Shown here: one piece after another, positions 1 to 9,949 of the stretch
Layout of the letters: the number at the start of each line of letters is the position of its first letter
How positions within the stretch are numbered: the stretch's first letter is position 1
Source: a candidate division Kazan bacterium RIFCSPLOWO2_01_FULL_48_13
GTDB taxonomy: Bacteria > Patescibacteriota > Kazan-3B-28 > UBA10110
Assembly: GCA_001771275.1 (NCBI GenBank)
Contig: METE01000002.1
Coordinates: 5,924 to 41,944 of the forward strand
Length of the DNA stretch: 36,021 nucleotides
Direction: 5' to 3'
The notes under the pieces: generated by a model
Databases searched by the model: none
Told to the model about the DNA's origin: nothing
The model's input: the letters and a program-made list of their open reading frames with translations, nothing else
Made by a program: the position numbers and the translations under genes

Positions 1-33
1 CCGGGAGCCACAGTTTAGTTTACGGTAATTATT

Positions 34-1401
34 ATGACAGCTGAGCTGTTTGCTAATATATTCTCGAGCGCTTATTTTCTGGCCTTTGCCTATATTGTGG
101 CTGGGGTTTTTACTATTAGTGGCATGGATGATCTGCTGTTTGACTTGCTCTATTTAAAATGGAGACTGCGCCGATTATTTTATTGGCAGGCTATCCGGGA
201 ATTTACTTCTGAGGCATTGGCCAATCACGCCGAGCATCGCATTGCCATTCTGGTTCCGTGCTGGCGCGAGAGTAATGTAATCGGTCGAATGGTTAAGCGG
301 GCGGCGGACAGCTTGGAATACCAGAACTACATGCTGATCATCGGGGTATATCCCAATGACGCGGCCACTATCCGAGCAGTCGGCCGGCTGGTTAAACAAT
401 ATCCCAAATTGGTGCGAATGGTAGTAAATCCTCAATCGGGGCCAACTACCAAGGCCGATAATCTTAATAGTATGTTGAATGCGCTGCATCGGATCGAAGC
501 CAAAAAAAGATTTCGGATCGTTGTGTTGCACGATAGTGAAGATATTATTCATCCCCACTCCCTGCGCGTCTTTAATTATCTGATCTGTTATCTGGGCAAG
601 GATATGGTGCAGCTGCCAGTACTGCCGTTGGAACAGCCGGCCTGGGATCTGGTCCACTGGACCTATGCCGATGAATTTGCCGAGAATCATCTGCGCCATA
701 TGATCGCTCGCGAGGAGGTGGGGTCGTTTGTGCCATCAGCCGGGGTGGGAACGGCCTATCGGCGGGAGTCGTTAGAGGTATTGCAGCATTATCATCAACG
801 GGTGTTTCATCCCGATTCCTTAACTGAGGATTACTCAAGCGCGATCGAGTTGCATCATCGGGGGCATGGCACTATCTTTGCGATAATCCGGGATCGAGAC
901 GGCCAGGTAGTGGCTACCCGATCGCTGTTTCCCCATACGGTTAAAGCGGCGATTCGCCAAAAGACTCGATGGATCATCGGTATCGCGCTGCAGGGCTGGG
1001 CGCATCATGGCTGGCAGGGTCACTCCTGTGTTAAATACACGCTGTTTCGGGATCGCAAACAAGTGTTGGTGGGATTTGCCAATATTGCTGGGTACATTTT
1101 ATTAATTATTCTGATGGCTCCGAAGATACTGCGTCTGGACGAATCGTTTTCTATACCCGATCCGTTGTGGCATTTGTTTATTATCGCCACCTCAATGTTT
1201 GTGTTGCGATTAGTGATGCGAATGTCGGCGGTCTGGACATTTTATAGCTTCAAGCATTCATTATTGGTGATCGTCCGGTATCTGATAGCCAACTACATTA
1301 ACTTTATGGCTGCCTATCTGGCGGTTTATAAATTCTTTAAACTGTATAATCAGCCGATTCCCTGGGATAAAACTGCCCATGAATTTCCCCGGTCAGCTTA
1401 A
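34..1401 (+). CDS. Membrane-associated family 2 glycosyltransferase (NfrB/phage N4 adsorption protein B-like)
   Basis: 455-aa ORF; GT2-like segments (AILVPCWRESNVIGRM, VVLHDSEDIIHPHSL, LTEDYSSAIELHHRG, QKTRWIIGIALQGW); N- and C-terminal hydrophobic segments. Confidence 0.8.
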   Translation: MTAELFANIFSSAYFLAFAYIVAGVFTISGMDDLLFDLLYLKWRLRRLFYWQAIREFTSEALANHAEHRIAILVPCWRESNVIGRMVKRAADSLEYQNYMLIIGVYPNDAATIRAVGRLVKQYPKLVRMVVNPQSGPTTKADNLNSMLNALHRIEAKKRFRIVVLHDSEDIIHPHSLRVFNYLICYLGKDMVQLPVLPLEQPAWDLVHWTYADEFAENHLRHMIAREEVGSFVPSAGVGTAYRRESLEVLQHYHQRVFHPDSLTEDYSSAIELHHRGHGTIFAIIRDRDGQVVATRSLFPHTVKAAIRQKTRWIIGIALQGWAHHGWQGHSCVKYTLFRDRKQVLVGFANIAGYILLIILMAPKILRLDESFSIPDPLWHLFIIATSMFVLRLVMRMSAVWTFYSFKHSLLVIVRYLIANYINFMAAYLAVYKFFKLYNQPIPWDKTAHEFPRSA

Positions 1402-1424
1402 TCCCTCATTCTAAGGCCCAACCA

Positions 1425-2081
1425 ATGGACGACTACATCAAGCGCACCATCCAGGCCTACGATGCCCACCCCGAGAAATACGAGGAGGCGACTGCCGATA
1501 TGACACCGCTCCAGGCATTAGAAAAATTCATCGAGCAGGTGCCAACCAGAGATTTTCCCATACTCGATGTGGGTTGCGCTTTCGGGCGGGATACTATTCT
1601 ATTTGCTGGGCGCGGCTATCAAGTCATTGGCATAGATATCTCGGATGTCTTGTTAAAAAGAGCCCGCGAACTGCACCCGGAGTTGGTGTTTAAGAATATG
1701 GATGTAAGAAATCTGGATTTCGATAATAACAGCATCGCGGGCATTTGGTGCAATGCCACCTTGTTGCATTTAACAGACGAAGATATAACCAAATCGCTTA
1801 AAGAATTTAGACGAGTATTGATCCCTGATGGGATTATATTTATCTCATTCAAAGAAGGAGTAGGAGAGGAGGAAGTAGTTGATAAATTTAGCAGCGATAG
1901 TGCGCGATACTATAACTATCAAACAATAAATACGGTGAGAATGATAATTGAAAAGGGTGGTTTGATTGTCGCGGAAATCTACACCGTTAACGAACGACAG
2001 ATCTGGGGCGATGATAAACGAGATTTAGAGTGGGTGCATTGTTTTGCCAAGAAGCCACCGCTCTCAGCATTGGATGAGTAA
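1425..2081 (+). CDS. Class I SAM-dependent methyltransferase
   Basis: ILDVGCAFGRDTILFAGRGYQVIGIDIS motif I/II, WCNATLLHL, FRRVLIPDGIIFIS. Confidence 0.85.
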   Translation: MDDYIKRTIQAYDAHPEKYEEATADMTPLQALEKFIEQVPTRDFPILDVGCAFGRDTILFAGRGYQVIGIDISDVLLKRARELHPELVFKNMDVRNLDFDNNSIAGIWCNATLLHLTDEDITKSLKEFRRVLIPDGIIFISFKEGVGEEEVVDKFSSDSARYYNYQTINTVRMIIEKGGLIVAEIYTVNERQIWGDDKRDLEWVHCFAKKPPLSALDE

Positions 2082-2086
2082 ATAAA

Positions 2087-2112
2087 AACGCTCCGATTAA
2101 TATCGGAGCGTT
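2087..2112 (-). terminator. Intrinsic terminator of the minus-strand M49-like gene
   Basis: AACGCTCCGAT-TAAT-ATCGGAGCGTT stem; followed on the minus strand by TTTTTATT. Confidence 0.7.
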
Positions 2113-2138
2113 GTTGGTGAGTTTCGTTGCCGCATTGG

Positions 2139-3911
2139 CTATGCAGGGGCGGTTTTGGTGGCTTCGCGTTGGCACCAGTCGATCAAAGGCTGCAGTTGCC
2201 GCAGGCGAGGTTCGTAACCGTAGTACTCGCAAGCAACCTGATTGACTGCTTTTGGGTCCAGGCAGGCGTAAGCCTCGGTAACGGTGGTGCAGAACAGGCT
2301 TAGCTCTTCCTTCCAGGCGCGGGCGGTGGCGGCGTCCCAGTTGATATGAATTCCGTCTTCTCCCAGCGAGAGGATGCCAGCATCTATCAGGGTGACAGCC
2401 GCGACCTTGTTCTCGCGAATATATGGTCCGGCGGTTAGGTCGCTCATCTTGTGCTTTTGGAAGAAGCGGATGCAGCGGGCCACGGTGGCGGCGATGCGAG
2501 CCTGGCGAGAGCGAACACTGCTGTCCATCCGATCCAGGCATAGGTATCCGACCAAGCTGGCTTTGGCCTCCTCAAGTTCGGTTGACATCTCTTTGAGTGA
2601 TGCGTCGATTTTAGTCGTTCGGCCCAGTGGGTGGGCGCATTCATGGCTGTAAACATGCAGACGCAGTTCGCGAGTGGTCAGCAACTTTTGCGCCGCGGTA
2701 GCCGTTTCCGGGTCGCAGAATTTCCCCAACAGCTCATGCAGGACACGAAGCGACTCCCGCTCGCCCGTGGCACCAACGAAGATACGCGCGCCGGTGTCCT
2801 GGACTGCTTGTCGGTTGGGAGCCGATTGGCCGGCCAGTCGGAAGTTGAGATCGAACCCGGCTTTGATCGCCGTGACGAAGACCCCCATATCGGTATGGGA
2901 GAGCCGTTGCTTGATGCGTTCGACCATCTGGGTTGACAGGCCTAAATCGTGACCGACTTCGACGGTGCAGAGCTTAACTGAGTGGAGGGTGCCCAGATCT
3001 TCTCTGGTTCTAAACTCTAACCGAAATTCCGGTTGAACCGCTTGAGGCGCGCCATAGGTTTCGATCCCGTGAACCGGTAGCACCAGCAGATCGGAGCCGA
3101 AGTCAATCCAGGCCCGGTCTACCTCCATCCACCGCTCCTCTAACTGATCAACCTCGCGGCAATCATAGGCGGCGATCAGACGGTTGAAGTAGTAGAGTAG
3201 CCCCCTTTCACTGCCGGGCAGATTGTTCATAATGCTCGACACGGCCCGATAGATTTCCCCGATCTCATCGGGGAAGGCGACTGCCCACGGCCGTCGATTG
3301 GTTAGCTCGTAGTGCCCGTCGTCTTTTTTCTCGATGTCGTAAACGGTGTAATCGTACTCCGGAAGCTGTCGGGTCGCATCGGCATTAAACTGCCGGCGTT
3401 CGTCTTCGCTGAGCAGCTGATACGGCGCTACCACGCGCCGGAATACACCCAAGAACAGCTGGTCCACCGCATCTGCCAGTTGAGGACTGAATCTGAGTAG
3501 CGCCTGTTCTCTGGCATCCAGCTTCAGCCGACCGGCTCTCACTTCGGAATCGATCGCTTCGATCAGCTTCTGGCGTTCGAATTTAAAAACCGGCCGTATC
3601 AACTGATTCATCCAACCGTGGTTGATAAAGGGATCGCTCTTGTCGATTCCCTTTACTCCAACCATTCGAGCGACATGACTAACCAGCTCGTCTACTGGGT
3701 CGTTGGGGCAACAGGTGCCCGGACCCTTGGGCAGGCCGGTTAGATAATCGCGAACGAGGGGAGAGGTCTCGAGGTGAGCAGCCACTGCCTCGACTACCGC
3801 CTTTCCAATTTCGGGCAATAACATCCCAGTTACATCCGGTGGTTGGAATTTAGCGCTAATAGCGGATAGCCAACCTGGTGCGGTGATTTTAAAGCCATCG
3901 TCCATGCACAT
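2139..3911 (-). CDS. Divergent M49 (dipeptidyl peptidase III)-like zinc metallopeptidase
   Basis: HECAH (2631-2645, minus) followed by ELEEAKASLVGYL, resembling the M49 HExx(x)H...EECRAE pattern; upstream HGIETYGAP resembles M49 IEvY-type motif. Start chosen at ATG 3911 after AGGAGG (3923-3918); the ORF-track TTG at 4007 looks like a promoter -35 box. Confidence 0.65.
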   Translation of the reverse strand: MCMDDGFKITAPGWLSAISAKFQPPDVTGMLLPEIGKAVVEAVAAHLETSPLVRDYLTGLPKGPGTCCPNDPVDELVSHVARMVGVKGIDKSDPFINHGWMNQLIRPVFKFERQKLIEAIDSEVRAGRLKLDAREQALLRFSPQLADAVDQLFLGVFRRVVAPYQLLSEDERRQFNADATRQLPEYDYTVYDIEKKDDGHYELTNRRPWAVAFPDEIGEIYRAVSSIMNNLPGSERGLLYYFNRLIAAYDCREVDQLEERWMEVDRAWIDFGSDLLVLPVHGIETYGAPQAVQPEFRLEFRTREDLGTLHSVKLCTVEVGHDLGLSTQMVERIKQRLSHTDMGVFVTAIKAGFDLNFRLAGQSAPNRQAVQDTGARIFVGATGERESLRVLHELLGKFCDPETATAAQKLLTTRELRLHVYSHECAHPLGRTTKIDASLKEMSTELEEAKASLVGYLCLDRMDSSVRSRQARIAATVARCIRFFQKHKMSDLTAGPYIRENKVAAVTLIDAGILSLGEDGIHINWDAATARAWKEELSLFCTTVTEAYACLDPKAVNQVACEYYGYEPRLRQLQPLIDWCQREATKTAPA

Positions 3912-4139
3912 CATCTTCCTCCTAAAACAGTACTTGATCTCAAAGGGCCAGCCATTGCACTGCCCCCAAGTCGGCTTTACTATGTCAATTTTAGCGGTTG
4001 TAGTCAATGGAAGTTGATTTTGGTTAGTTATGGGGTGACGATTGACTGAGAGGCGGTTTTTTGGGTTAAATTAGATTGCGGAAGATGCATCCGTCAATCT
4101 TTGGATTGCTTGAAAAAACATTCTTGGGAGGTTGCCACT

Positions 4140-4889
4140 ATGGAAACGACAACATTATCATTGGTACCGGAATCATTACGGCACTTGTTACCACCGGTAG
4201 GGAAGTTGTTGGAAACAGTGCCGTCGCCGCAGATGGTATATATAGTTCGCCATGCGACACCTCATGACTACACCACTGGCTCGCGTTTGCAGAAGGTGTA
4301 TGGGACTCACGCCCGGCAGGTATGGCTGAGCAGCGAGGGTATCGATGAGGCTAACTGTGGCCGGGATTATATCTGCCGAGAGGTCGGTCGGGTTAGGGCG
4401 GTGATTCACTCACCGCTGCCCCGCGCGAAACAGACGGCTGATATTCTGATGGGCTACTACATTGTTAATCCACCGTCATTCATTTCGGATGTTCGGTTGG
4501 AAGACATTCGATTGGGGCCCTGGCTGGATATTCCCCGACAGGACTGGAGCAAATACCGGTCACTTTACTGGGAGGAGCAGCTTAAATCGCACGGTCGTGA
4601 TGGAGAGCCGGAGAATCCTTGTCAGACTCAACAGCGGGTGGTTGAGAGCTTCTTTGAACATATTCAAAAGGATTCGAATGGGCTGCCCCTTCTCTTCGTT
4701 TTTCACGGGGATCCGATCTGCTTTCTGTTTCAATACCTGCTAAGCCACGATCTGATGCATTTAGTAGACTATCGGGTGATGTCCGACGGTGAGTCGCAGT
4801 TGGTTGGCAAATGTACCATTTGGCAGGTGCGGCTATCTTTGGATCGACCGGTGGAGATTAAGCTGATGTTCAACCCACAGTCGGTGTGA
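4140..4889 (+). CDS. Histidine phosphatase superfamily (phosphoglycerate mutase-like) protein
   Basis: YIVRHATP catalytic motif, SPLPRAKQTADIL, FVFHGDP; start moved to ATG 4140 preceded by GGAGG. Confidence 0.85.
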   Translation: METTTLSLVPESLRHLLPPVGKLLETVPSPQMVYIVRHATPHDYTTGSRLQKVYGTHARQVWLSSEGIDEANCGRDYICREVGRVRAVIHSPLPRAKQTADILMGYYIVNPPSFISDVRLEDIRLGPWLDIPRQDWSKYRSLYWEEQLKSHGRDGEPENPCQTQQRVVESFFEHIQKDSNGLPLLFVFHGDPICFLFQYLLSHDLMHLVDYRVMSDGESQLVGKCTIWQVRLSLDRPVEIKLMFNPQSV

Positions 4890-4919
4890 TCCTCAGCGCA
4901 GGCTTAAAAGTTAGCATTG

Positions 4920-4951
4920 GCGCTCCGATTAATCGGAGCGCTTTTATTATT
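4920..4951 (+). terminator. Intrinsic terminator
   Basis: Perfect palindrome GCGCTCCGATTAATCGGAGCGC followed by TTTTATTATT. Confidence 0.8.
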
Positions 4952-4977
4952 CGGTTTATGCTACGCTGAAGGGTGCT

Positions 4978-6135
4978 ATGGAACCACTGGCATCTCAAAT
5001 CAGGCCATTAACTCTCTCCGAATTTGTCGGACAGACCCATCTGGTAGGCGAGGGGAAACCCTTAAGAATTGCCGTAGAGAATAAACATCTCTTCTCATTT
5101 ATCCTCTGGGGGCCACCGGGAGTAGGTAAAACCACGCTGGCCAAGATCTACGCGCGGGCTTTGGATGCCGAACTAACTGAACTGTCGGCGGTATCGGCTG
5201 GTAAAGAAAATATAAGGAAGATCGTTGATAAAGATTCTGGACAAGCCAGAATGACGATCAAGCCAAAGGTATTGTTTTTGGATGAGATTCATCGGTTTAA
5301 TAAAGCTCAACAGGATTTTTTGTTGCCGTATGTCGAGCGGGGAGAGCTGACGCTGATCGGGGCGACCACCGAGAACCCCAGTTTCGAAGTGATCCCGGCG
5401 CTACTCTCGCGCTGTCGGGTTTTTACTTTGAACGAACTTTCTCATAATGAGATGTTGCAGATTATTGTTCGCTCCAAAATGAAATTAGATGACGAAGCGC
5501 GAAATTGGTTAATTAATATGGCCAACGGCGATGCTCGGCAAGCGATTACGATGTTAGAAAATACGCAGAAGTTTTATGGTGAGGTAACGGTCGAGAGCTT
5601 AACTGACACGCTCCAAAATAAGTTTTTGCGGTTCGATAAACAAGGTGATGAACATTTTAATACCATTAGCGCGTTTATAAAAAGTCTGCGGGCCAGCCAA
5701 CCCGATGCGGCTTTGTATTATTTGGCAAGGATGGTGGAAGCGGGGGAAGACCCTAAATTTATCGCTCGGAGAATGGTAATTTTTGCTTCAGAGGATATTG
5801 GTATCGCTCAGCCAACTGCGTTAGTGGTAGCCAACGATGTTTTTAGGGCGGTCGAAACCATAGGGTTACCAGAGTGCGCGATTAATTTAGCGCACGGAGT
5901 AGTGTATTTAGCTAAATGTCCCAAAGACAGGCGTTCGTATGATGCGTATTTTTCAGCAGTCGAAGATGTAAAACAATATGGTAATCTGCCGATTCCGCTT
6001 AAAGTACGCAATGCGCCAACTAAATTAATGAAAAGCTTAGGTTACGGAGCTAATTACGAAAAATACGATAAAGAAAGCTATCTGCCAGAGCAGATCAAAG
6101 ATAAGCGCTACTTTCAGCCGGTAAAACCGGAATAA
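4978..6135 (+). CDS. rarA: AAA+ ATPase RarA/MgsA, replication-associated recombination protein
   Basis: [12 protein letters not shown] Walker [16 protein letters not shown] Walker [24 protein letters not shown]-terminal MgsA domain ([11 protein letters not shown]...). Confidence 0.93.
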   Translation: MEPLASQIRPLTLSEFVGQTHLVGEGKPLRIAVENKHLFSFILWGPPGVGKTTLAKIYARALDAELTELSAVSAGKENIRKIVDKDSGQARMTIKPKVLFLDEIHRFNKAQQDFLLPYVERGELTLIGATTENPSFEVIPALLSRCRVFTLNELSHNEMLQIIVRSKMKLDDEARNWLINMANGDARQAITMLENTQKFYGEVTVESLTDTLQNKFLRFDKQGDEHFNTISAFIKSLRASQPDAALYYLARMVEAGEDPKFIARRMVIFASEDIGIAQPTALVVANDVFRAVETIGLPECAINLAHGVVYLAKCPKDRRSYDAYFSAVEDVKQYGNLPIPLKVRNAPTKLMKSLGYGANYEKYDKESYLPEQIKDKRYFQPVKPE

Positions 6136-6176
6136 ATCTGTGGGGGTTAGCCTTTGTTGGGACCGATATCCATTCA

Positions 6177-6204
6177 TTGACACAGGGCCGGGTTGGAGTA
6201 AGAT
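6177..6204 (+). promoter_or_regulatory. Sigma70-like promoter TTGACA-N16-TAAGAT
   Basis: -35 TTGACA 6177-6182, -10 TAAGAT 6199-6204, just upstream of the 20-aa sORF. Confidence 0.5.
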
Positions 6205-6220
6205 AGAAGCGGAGGTAAAC

Positions 6221-6283
6221 ATGCTTGGTTGTGTCATACAATCAGCGGGGAGCCCCAGAAACAAGACGAAGAGACGCGCCTAA
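6221..6283 (+). CDS. Putative 20-aa leader peptide MLGCVIQSAGSPRNKTKRRA
   Basis: GGAGG 5 nt before ATG; TAA lies in the loop region of a terminator hairpin. Confidence 0.4.
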   Translation: MLGCVIQSAGSPRNKTKRRA

Positions 6284-6299
6284 CTGGGCGTGTTTTTTT
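6274..6299 (+). terminator. Intrinsic terminator / possible attenuator
   Basis: ACGCGCC-TAACTG-GGCGTGT followed by a T-run. Confidence 0.7.
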
Positions 6300-6463
6300 G
6301 TGTTCGTTGACAAATTTAATCTGCGCGTCGACGAAGGTAGAGGGCAGGTCTGAGGAGGTATCAAGGAAGCGTGGACTAAGTAATAGTATTGTTGTGAGCT
6401 GACCACCACTGGTGAGTCAGCCAACCGTCTCGTGAAGCAAACCGAAGAAGGAGGTTGATACAC

Positions 6464-9400
6464 GTGATTCGTGTGAATTTGATCTTGATGCTGGTCGTCA
6501 TTTTGTTGACGATCGGTTTATTGGCTTGCGGAGGGGGCGGTAGCAGCTCTACCCTACCTCCCGCAAATGACAACAGTGGCGGCACTTACAATCCGCCACC
6601 CGATAACCCTAACCCGCCGAACGATCCGACTCCGCCACCCGCAGTAGAAGAACCACCAGTGTTGACGGTGCGAGTGATCAACAATGTGTCCGCTCCCGTG
6701 GTGATGGCTGATGTAAAAGCGAGTCACGGCGGGCTGATGTGGTCTGAGCAAACCAACGGTGATGGCAGGGCGCGAATGGTGCTGGACGGGCTCGATAAGA
6801 CTGACGCCAATAATGTCGTTGTGGAAGTACGCAAAGACGGTTATCAGTCCACTTCACAGCCTATTGCGCTGTCTCCGCAGGATGATCAGACTTTTGCTGA
6901 GATGCAGATCGTCCCGGTAGGAGATGAGTTATCTTCCACTCTCCACCTACAGTTATGGAACAACGCCACCGGTGTGGTAGTAGTTAGCGACATATCCGGA
7001 AACCGGGTGACAAAGGTTCTCTCTCCCACCGGATTCACCAGTGTGGAGTTTACTCCATTAGTTTGCAGCGAGATCAAGATGGAGGTTCGAGTGGATGGCT
7101 ATGAAGCTTATGTTGAGCGAATAGCCTACACGGTTATCAGTAACATGAGCTATGTATTGCGCCTTGAGCCCTCCGACTTGTTTCATCTGGCCGATCCCGT
7201 GTGTCCGGCATTGAGTTGTGACTACCTGTACAGCAGCGCCACAACTTGGTTACCAACACTGGGTGAGAATGGGGCGCGCTTACAATTGAATATGCCGTCC
7301 GATTTCCAGGCAGGAGTAATTGCTGATGGTGATTCGATGCTGCTCTGTCTTTCTTACTCTGGGAATACGGCTCTCATTCCGTTAGAAGCCGCGGGAACCC
7401 ATGCACCCAGCTCGGTTGGAGAAATTGCCTTCCTGGCTAAACTCGGTGCCGTGGATTTTGCTGCCACTATTGGTGATGGTGCCAAAGAGCTGCTTTCTTC
7501 GGGCGACCCTCAGTTGGCCGCAGCGATAGCCGGCACAGGTGGAAGTGTTATAGCCTCCATAATCATGAATGGTGGTTATGGACCGGTCGCGGCATTTCCC
7601 GGGACATTCACCTATCAACAGGCGATCAACAAAGTTCAGGAGGCTTTTTGGCAAAAAGCGGAGCGGATGATTTTGATGGTAGCCGCAGGTGCCATGACAG
7701 GAGCTAAATATGGTCCACCCTCAGCAATCTTCGGGGCGCGGGTGGGTCTGGTGGCTGCTGGGCTGACAGGCAATAGCGTAGGATTCAGCGACGCGTTCTC
7801 CACATTTGATCAGCTGGTGCGAGACACTATCGGGGTTGATTGGCCCGCTGACCAGCGGTTTGTGGTGATAAAGAATCCCCTTGTTAGTCTTTCGGTTGTG
7901 GTGGCAGGATCGCTGCAGCCCTGGCCAATGGGAACGATGTGGGCGATTGTCCCCGTTGAGCCCATTTCACTTCATCTGTATGCAGGTGATTTGAGCCAAA
8001 CTTCGGTTGCAGCGGGAGATACTCAGACTTTCTACTGGCATTTGGGATTTGGCGACGCGATAAGTGAGATAGTCGGTTGGAGAGCGGATTCGTTAACGGT
8101 ATGGACCGATGATCCGACCGTTGCATCTGTAACGAGCAAGAGCAATGGATACGGAATCCAGATAGAGGCACATCAAGTCGGCACAACAACTCTCCGTGCC
8201 TTGTATCAATCGCCCCCGCCGTTTAACGATCGACCGCCTTTGCCAGTGGCGCTTCATCCAATCAATGTGACCACCGGGTCAGGTTCTACGGGGTGGATTG
8301 TCTGTGGGTTCAACAACTGGGACGACGATCGGCTGACGGTACTGTGGAGCATCGACTCTGCCAGTTACGATCGAGCAGTCGATGTCTACAGTATGAGCGG
8401 CAAAGAGACTAACGCCGTCGCAGTATCACCCGGCCCACACACCGTGTATGTGAAATGGTTTGATGCTGACACTGGTCAGTATTACACCAAGCAGCAAACC
8501 AATACGGTGATGGCAGATCAAACAACGACATATGTGTTCGATCTCGATGAGCACTTGTCGGCCACTGTTTACTACACGCTGTCGGTGGATACTCAGCCAG
8601 TGAATGGCGATATCTACGCCAATGGCTGGTTGTTGGGCAACGGCTACGCCGAGAGCGATTACCCAGCCGGTACTTCCATTAACCTATCGTTTGGTGAGGT
8701 GGCCAGTTACTCCACTCCGGTCGATCAGAACTTTACTCTCAACGGCAATGCTAACAAGGTCGGAATCTATAGTCCGATTGGTCCGAATCAATGTCGTCTG
8801 ATTATCGATACCGAGCCAATCGCCGGCGAAATTTACATCAACGGCGATTTGGTGGGTGAGGGCCACTACGAGTCCGATTACGATTCGGGGTCCTTCATCC
8901 ACTTGCACTACGGTGATGTGTGGAACTACATCTCGCCTTCCAACGAAGATTTTACCATCACTGCAGATACAAATCGGCTGGCTACTTATACCTATGTTTC
9001 GCCGCCGATCGATAAACGGGACTTGACCGTTTATTGCGAACCTGGTGGAATTGGAGCTCCCATCACTGTCGATTGGAGTGGCGGTCATGCCGATGGTATC
9101 GACTCTCTCGAAGTCAAAGATTTAGATGATGGCACGCAGGTAACCATTGCCTTTGGCCCGGTAGCGGACTACATTGCGCCCGATCCGATCGTGTTTGACA
9201 TCCACAGCGACATAACGAAGGTCGGCACATACGAGTACGACCCCGAACCCATACCAGCAACAGTTATCGTGAAGACGCACAACATCGGCGTTGATGTGTG
9301 GCTGAACGGTGAGAATCAGGGTAGCGGCCAACATAATGGTAGCAACTGTCATGGGATGTGGACGGTGACGAAGACTTTTAATGTCGGAGACACCGTGCTG

Positions 9401-9811
9401 ATCCATTGGCATCAAGCTGGTAGTTGGCAGATGCCAAATGATGTAACCATCACCGATCTTCCATTAGAAGGGGTGACACTCGAGCGTTGGCCAGAACGGA
9501 TCAATACTGGTGGCCTGACTTACACTCAGTTCACCTGGCCGAAGTGGTACGACGGGCTCCGTTATGTTAATGCTCGCTTCAGTCCATCTATCTCCTCTGG
9601 GAACATCTACATCAAGGATACTACCGGACAGTACCACTCAGTACAGGATATTAGCTGGTACATCGACGGTAGTCTCTACAACGGTTTTGAGTTCCCCACT
9701 GAAACAGGCAACAACAGCCATATCTTTACGGCTGGAGGTTCCTACCAAGTGGTCTTGGAGAGCTGGCTAGGCGATACTTGTCGCCGCGCTATGCAGAACA
9801 TCGGCTGGTAA
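6464..9811 (+). CDS. Large surface lipoprotein with PEGA-type repeats
   Basis: MIRVNLILMLVVILLTIGLLACGGGG lipobox-like signal; Pro-rich linker; repeats LSVDTQPVNGDIYANGWLLGNG..., LIIDTEPIAGEIYINGDLVGEG...; GTG start at 6464 after AAGGAGG. Confidence 0.75.
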   Translation: MIRVNLILMLVVILLTIGLLACGGGGSSSTLPPANDNSGGTYNPPPDNPNPPNDPTPPPAVEEPPVLTVRVINNVSAPVVMADVKASHGGLMWSEQTNGDGRARMVLDGLDKTDANNVVVEVRKDGYQSTSQPIALSPQDDQTFAEMQIVPVGDELSSTLHLQLWNNATGVVVVSDISGNRVTKVLSPTGFTSVEFTPLVCSEIKMEVRVDGYEAYVERIAYTVISNMSYVLRLEPSDLFHLADPVCPALSCDYLYSSATTWLPTLGENGARLQLNMPSDFQAGVIADGDSMLLCLSYSGNTALIPLEAAGTHAPSSVGEIAFLAKLGAVDFAATIGDGAKELLSSGDPQLAAAIAGTGGSVIASIIMNGGYGPVAAFPGTFTYQQAINKVQEAFWQKAERMILMVAAGAMTGAKYGPPSAIFGARVGLVAAGLTGNSVGFSDAFSTFDQLVRDTIGVDWPADQRFVVIKNPLVSLSVVVAGSLQPWPMGTMWAIVPVEPISLHLYAGDLSQTSVAAGDTQTFYWHLGFGDAISEIVGWRADSLTVWTDDPTVASVTSKSNGYGIQIEAHQVGTTTLRALYQSPPPFNDRPPLPVALHPINVTTGSGSTGWIVCGFNNWDDDRLTVLWSIDSASYDRAVDVYSMSGKETNAVAVSPGPHTVYVKWFDADTGQYYTKQQTNTVMADQTTTYVFDLDEHLSATVYYTLSVDTQPVNGDIYANGWLLGNGYAESDYPAGTSINLSFGEVASYSTPVDQNFTLNGNANKVGIYSPIGPNQCRLIIDTEPIAGEIYINGDLVGEGHYESDYDSGSFIHLHYGDVWNYISPSNEDFTITADTNRLATYTYVSPPIDKRDLTVYCEPGGIGAPITVDWSGGHADGIDSLEVKDLDDGTQVTIAFGPVADYIAPDPIVFDIHSDITKVGTYEYDPEPIPATVIVKTHNIGVDVWLNGENQGSGQHNGSNCHGMWTVTKTFNVGDTVLIHWHQAGSWQMPNDVTITDLPLEGVTLERWPERINTGGLTYTQFTWPKWYDGLRYVNARFSPSISSGNIYIKDTTGQYHSVQDISWYIDGSLYNGFEFPTETGNNSHIFTAGGSYQVVLESWLGDTCRRAMQNIGW

Positions 9812-9871
9812 GCATCTCAGGTAAAGATCAAGCTTGACTTGGGAGCTACTATCCAGCTTCTGGAAAATGAA

Positions 9872-9909
9872 CTCCCGGTTCCGCTCAGCGGAACCGGGAG
9901 ATTTTTATT
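9872..9909 (+). terminator. Strong intrinsic terminator
   Basis: CTCCCGGTTCCGCT/AGCGGAACCGGGAG perfect stem followed by ATTTTTATTT. Confidence 0.9.
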
Positions 9910-9949
9910 TACAGGGGTGGGCGGGTTGGCAGAGTGGTAGAATGGGGAG

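Noticed and set aside
175-1062. Minus-strand ORFs 175-699, 572-838 and 835-1062
   Set aside because: Antisense to a well-supported glycosyltransferase CDS; no recognisable motifs or SD.
2374-2952. Plus-strand ORFs antisense to the M49-like gene
   Set aside because: The minus frame has an SD, conserved motifs and a terminator; the plus ORFs are shadow ORFs.
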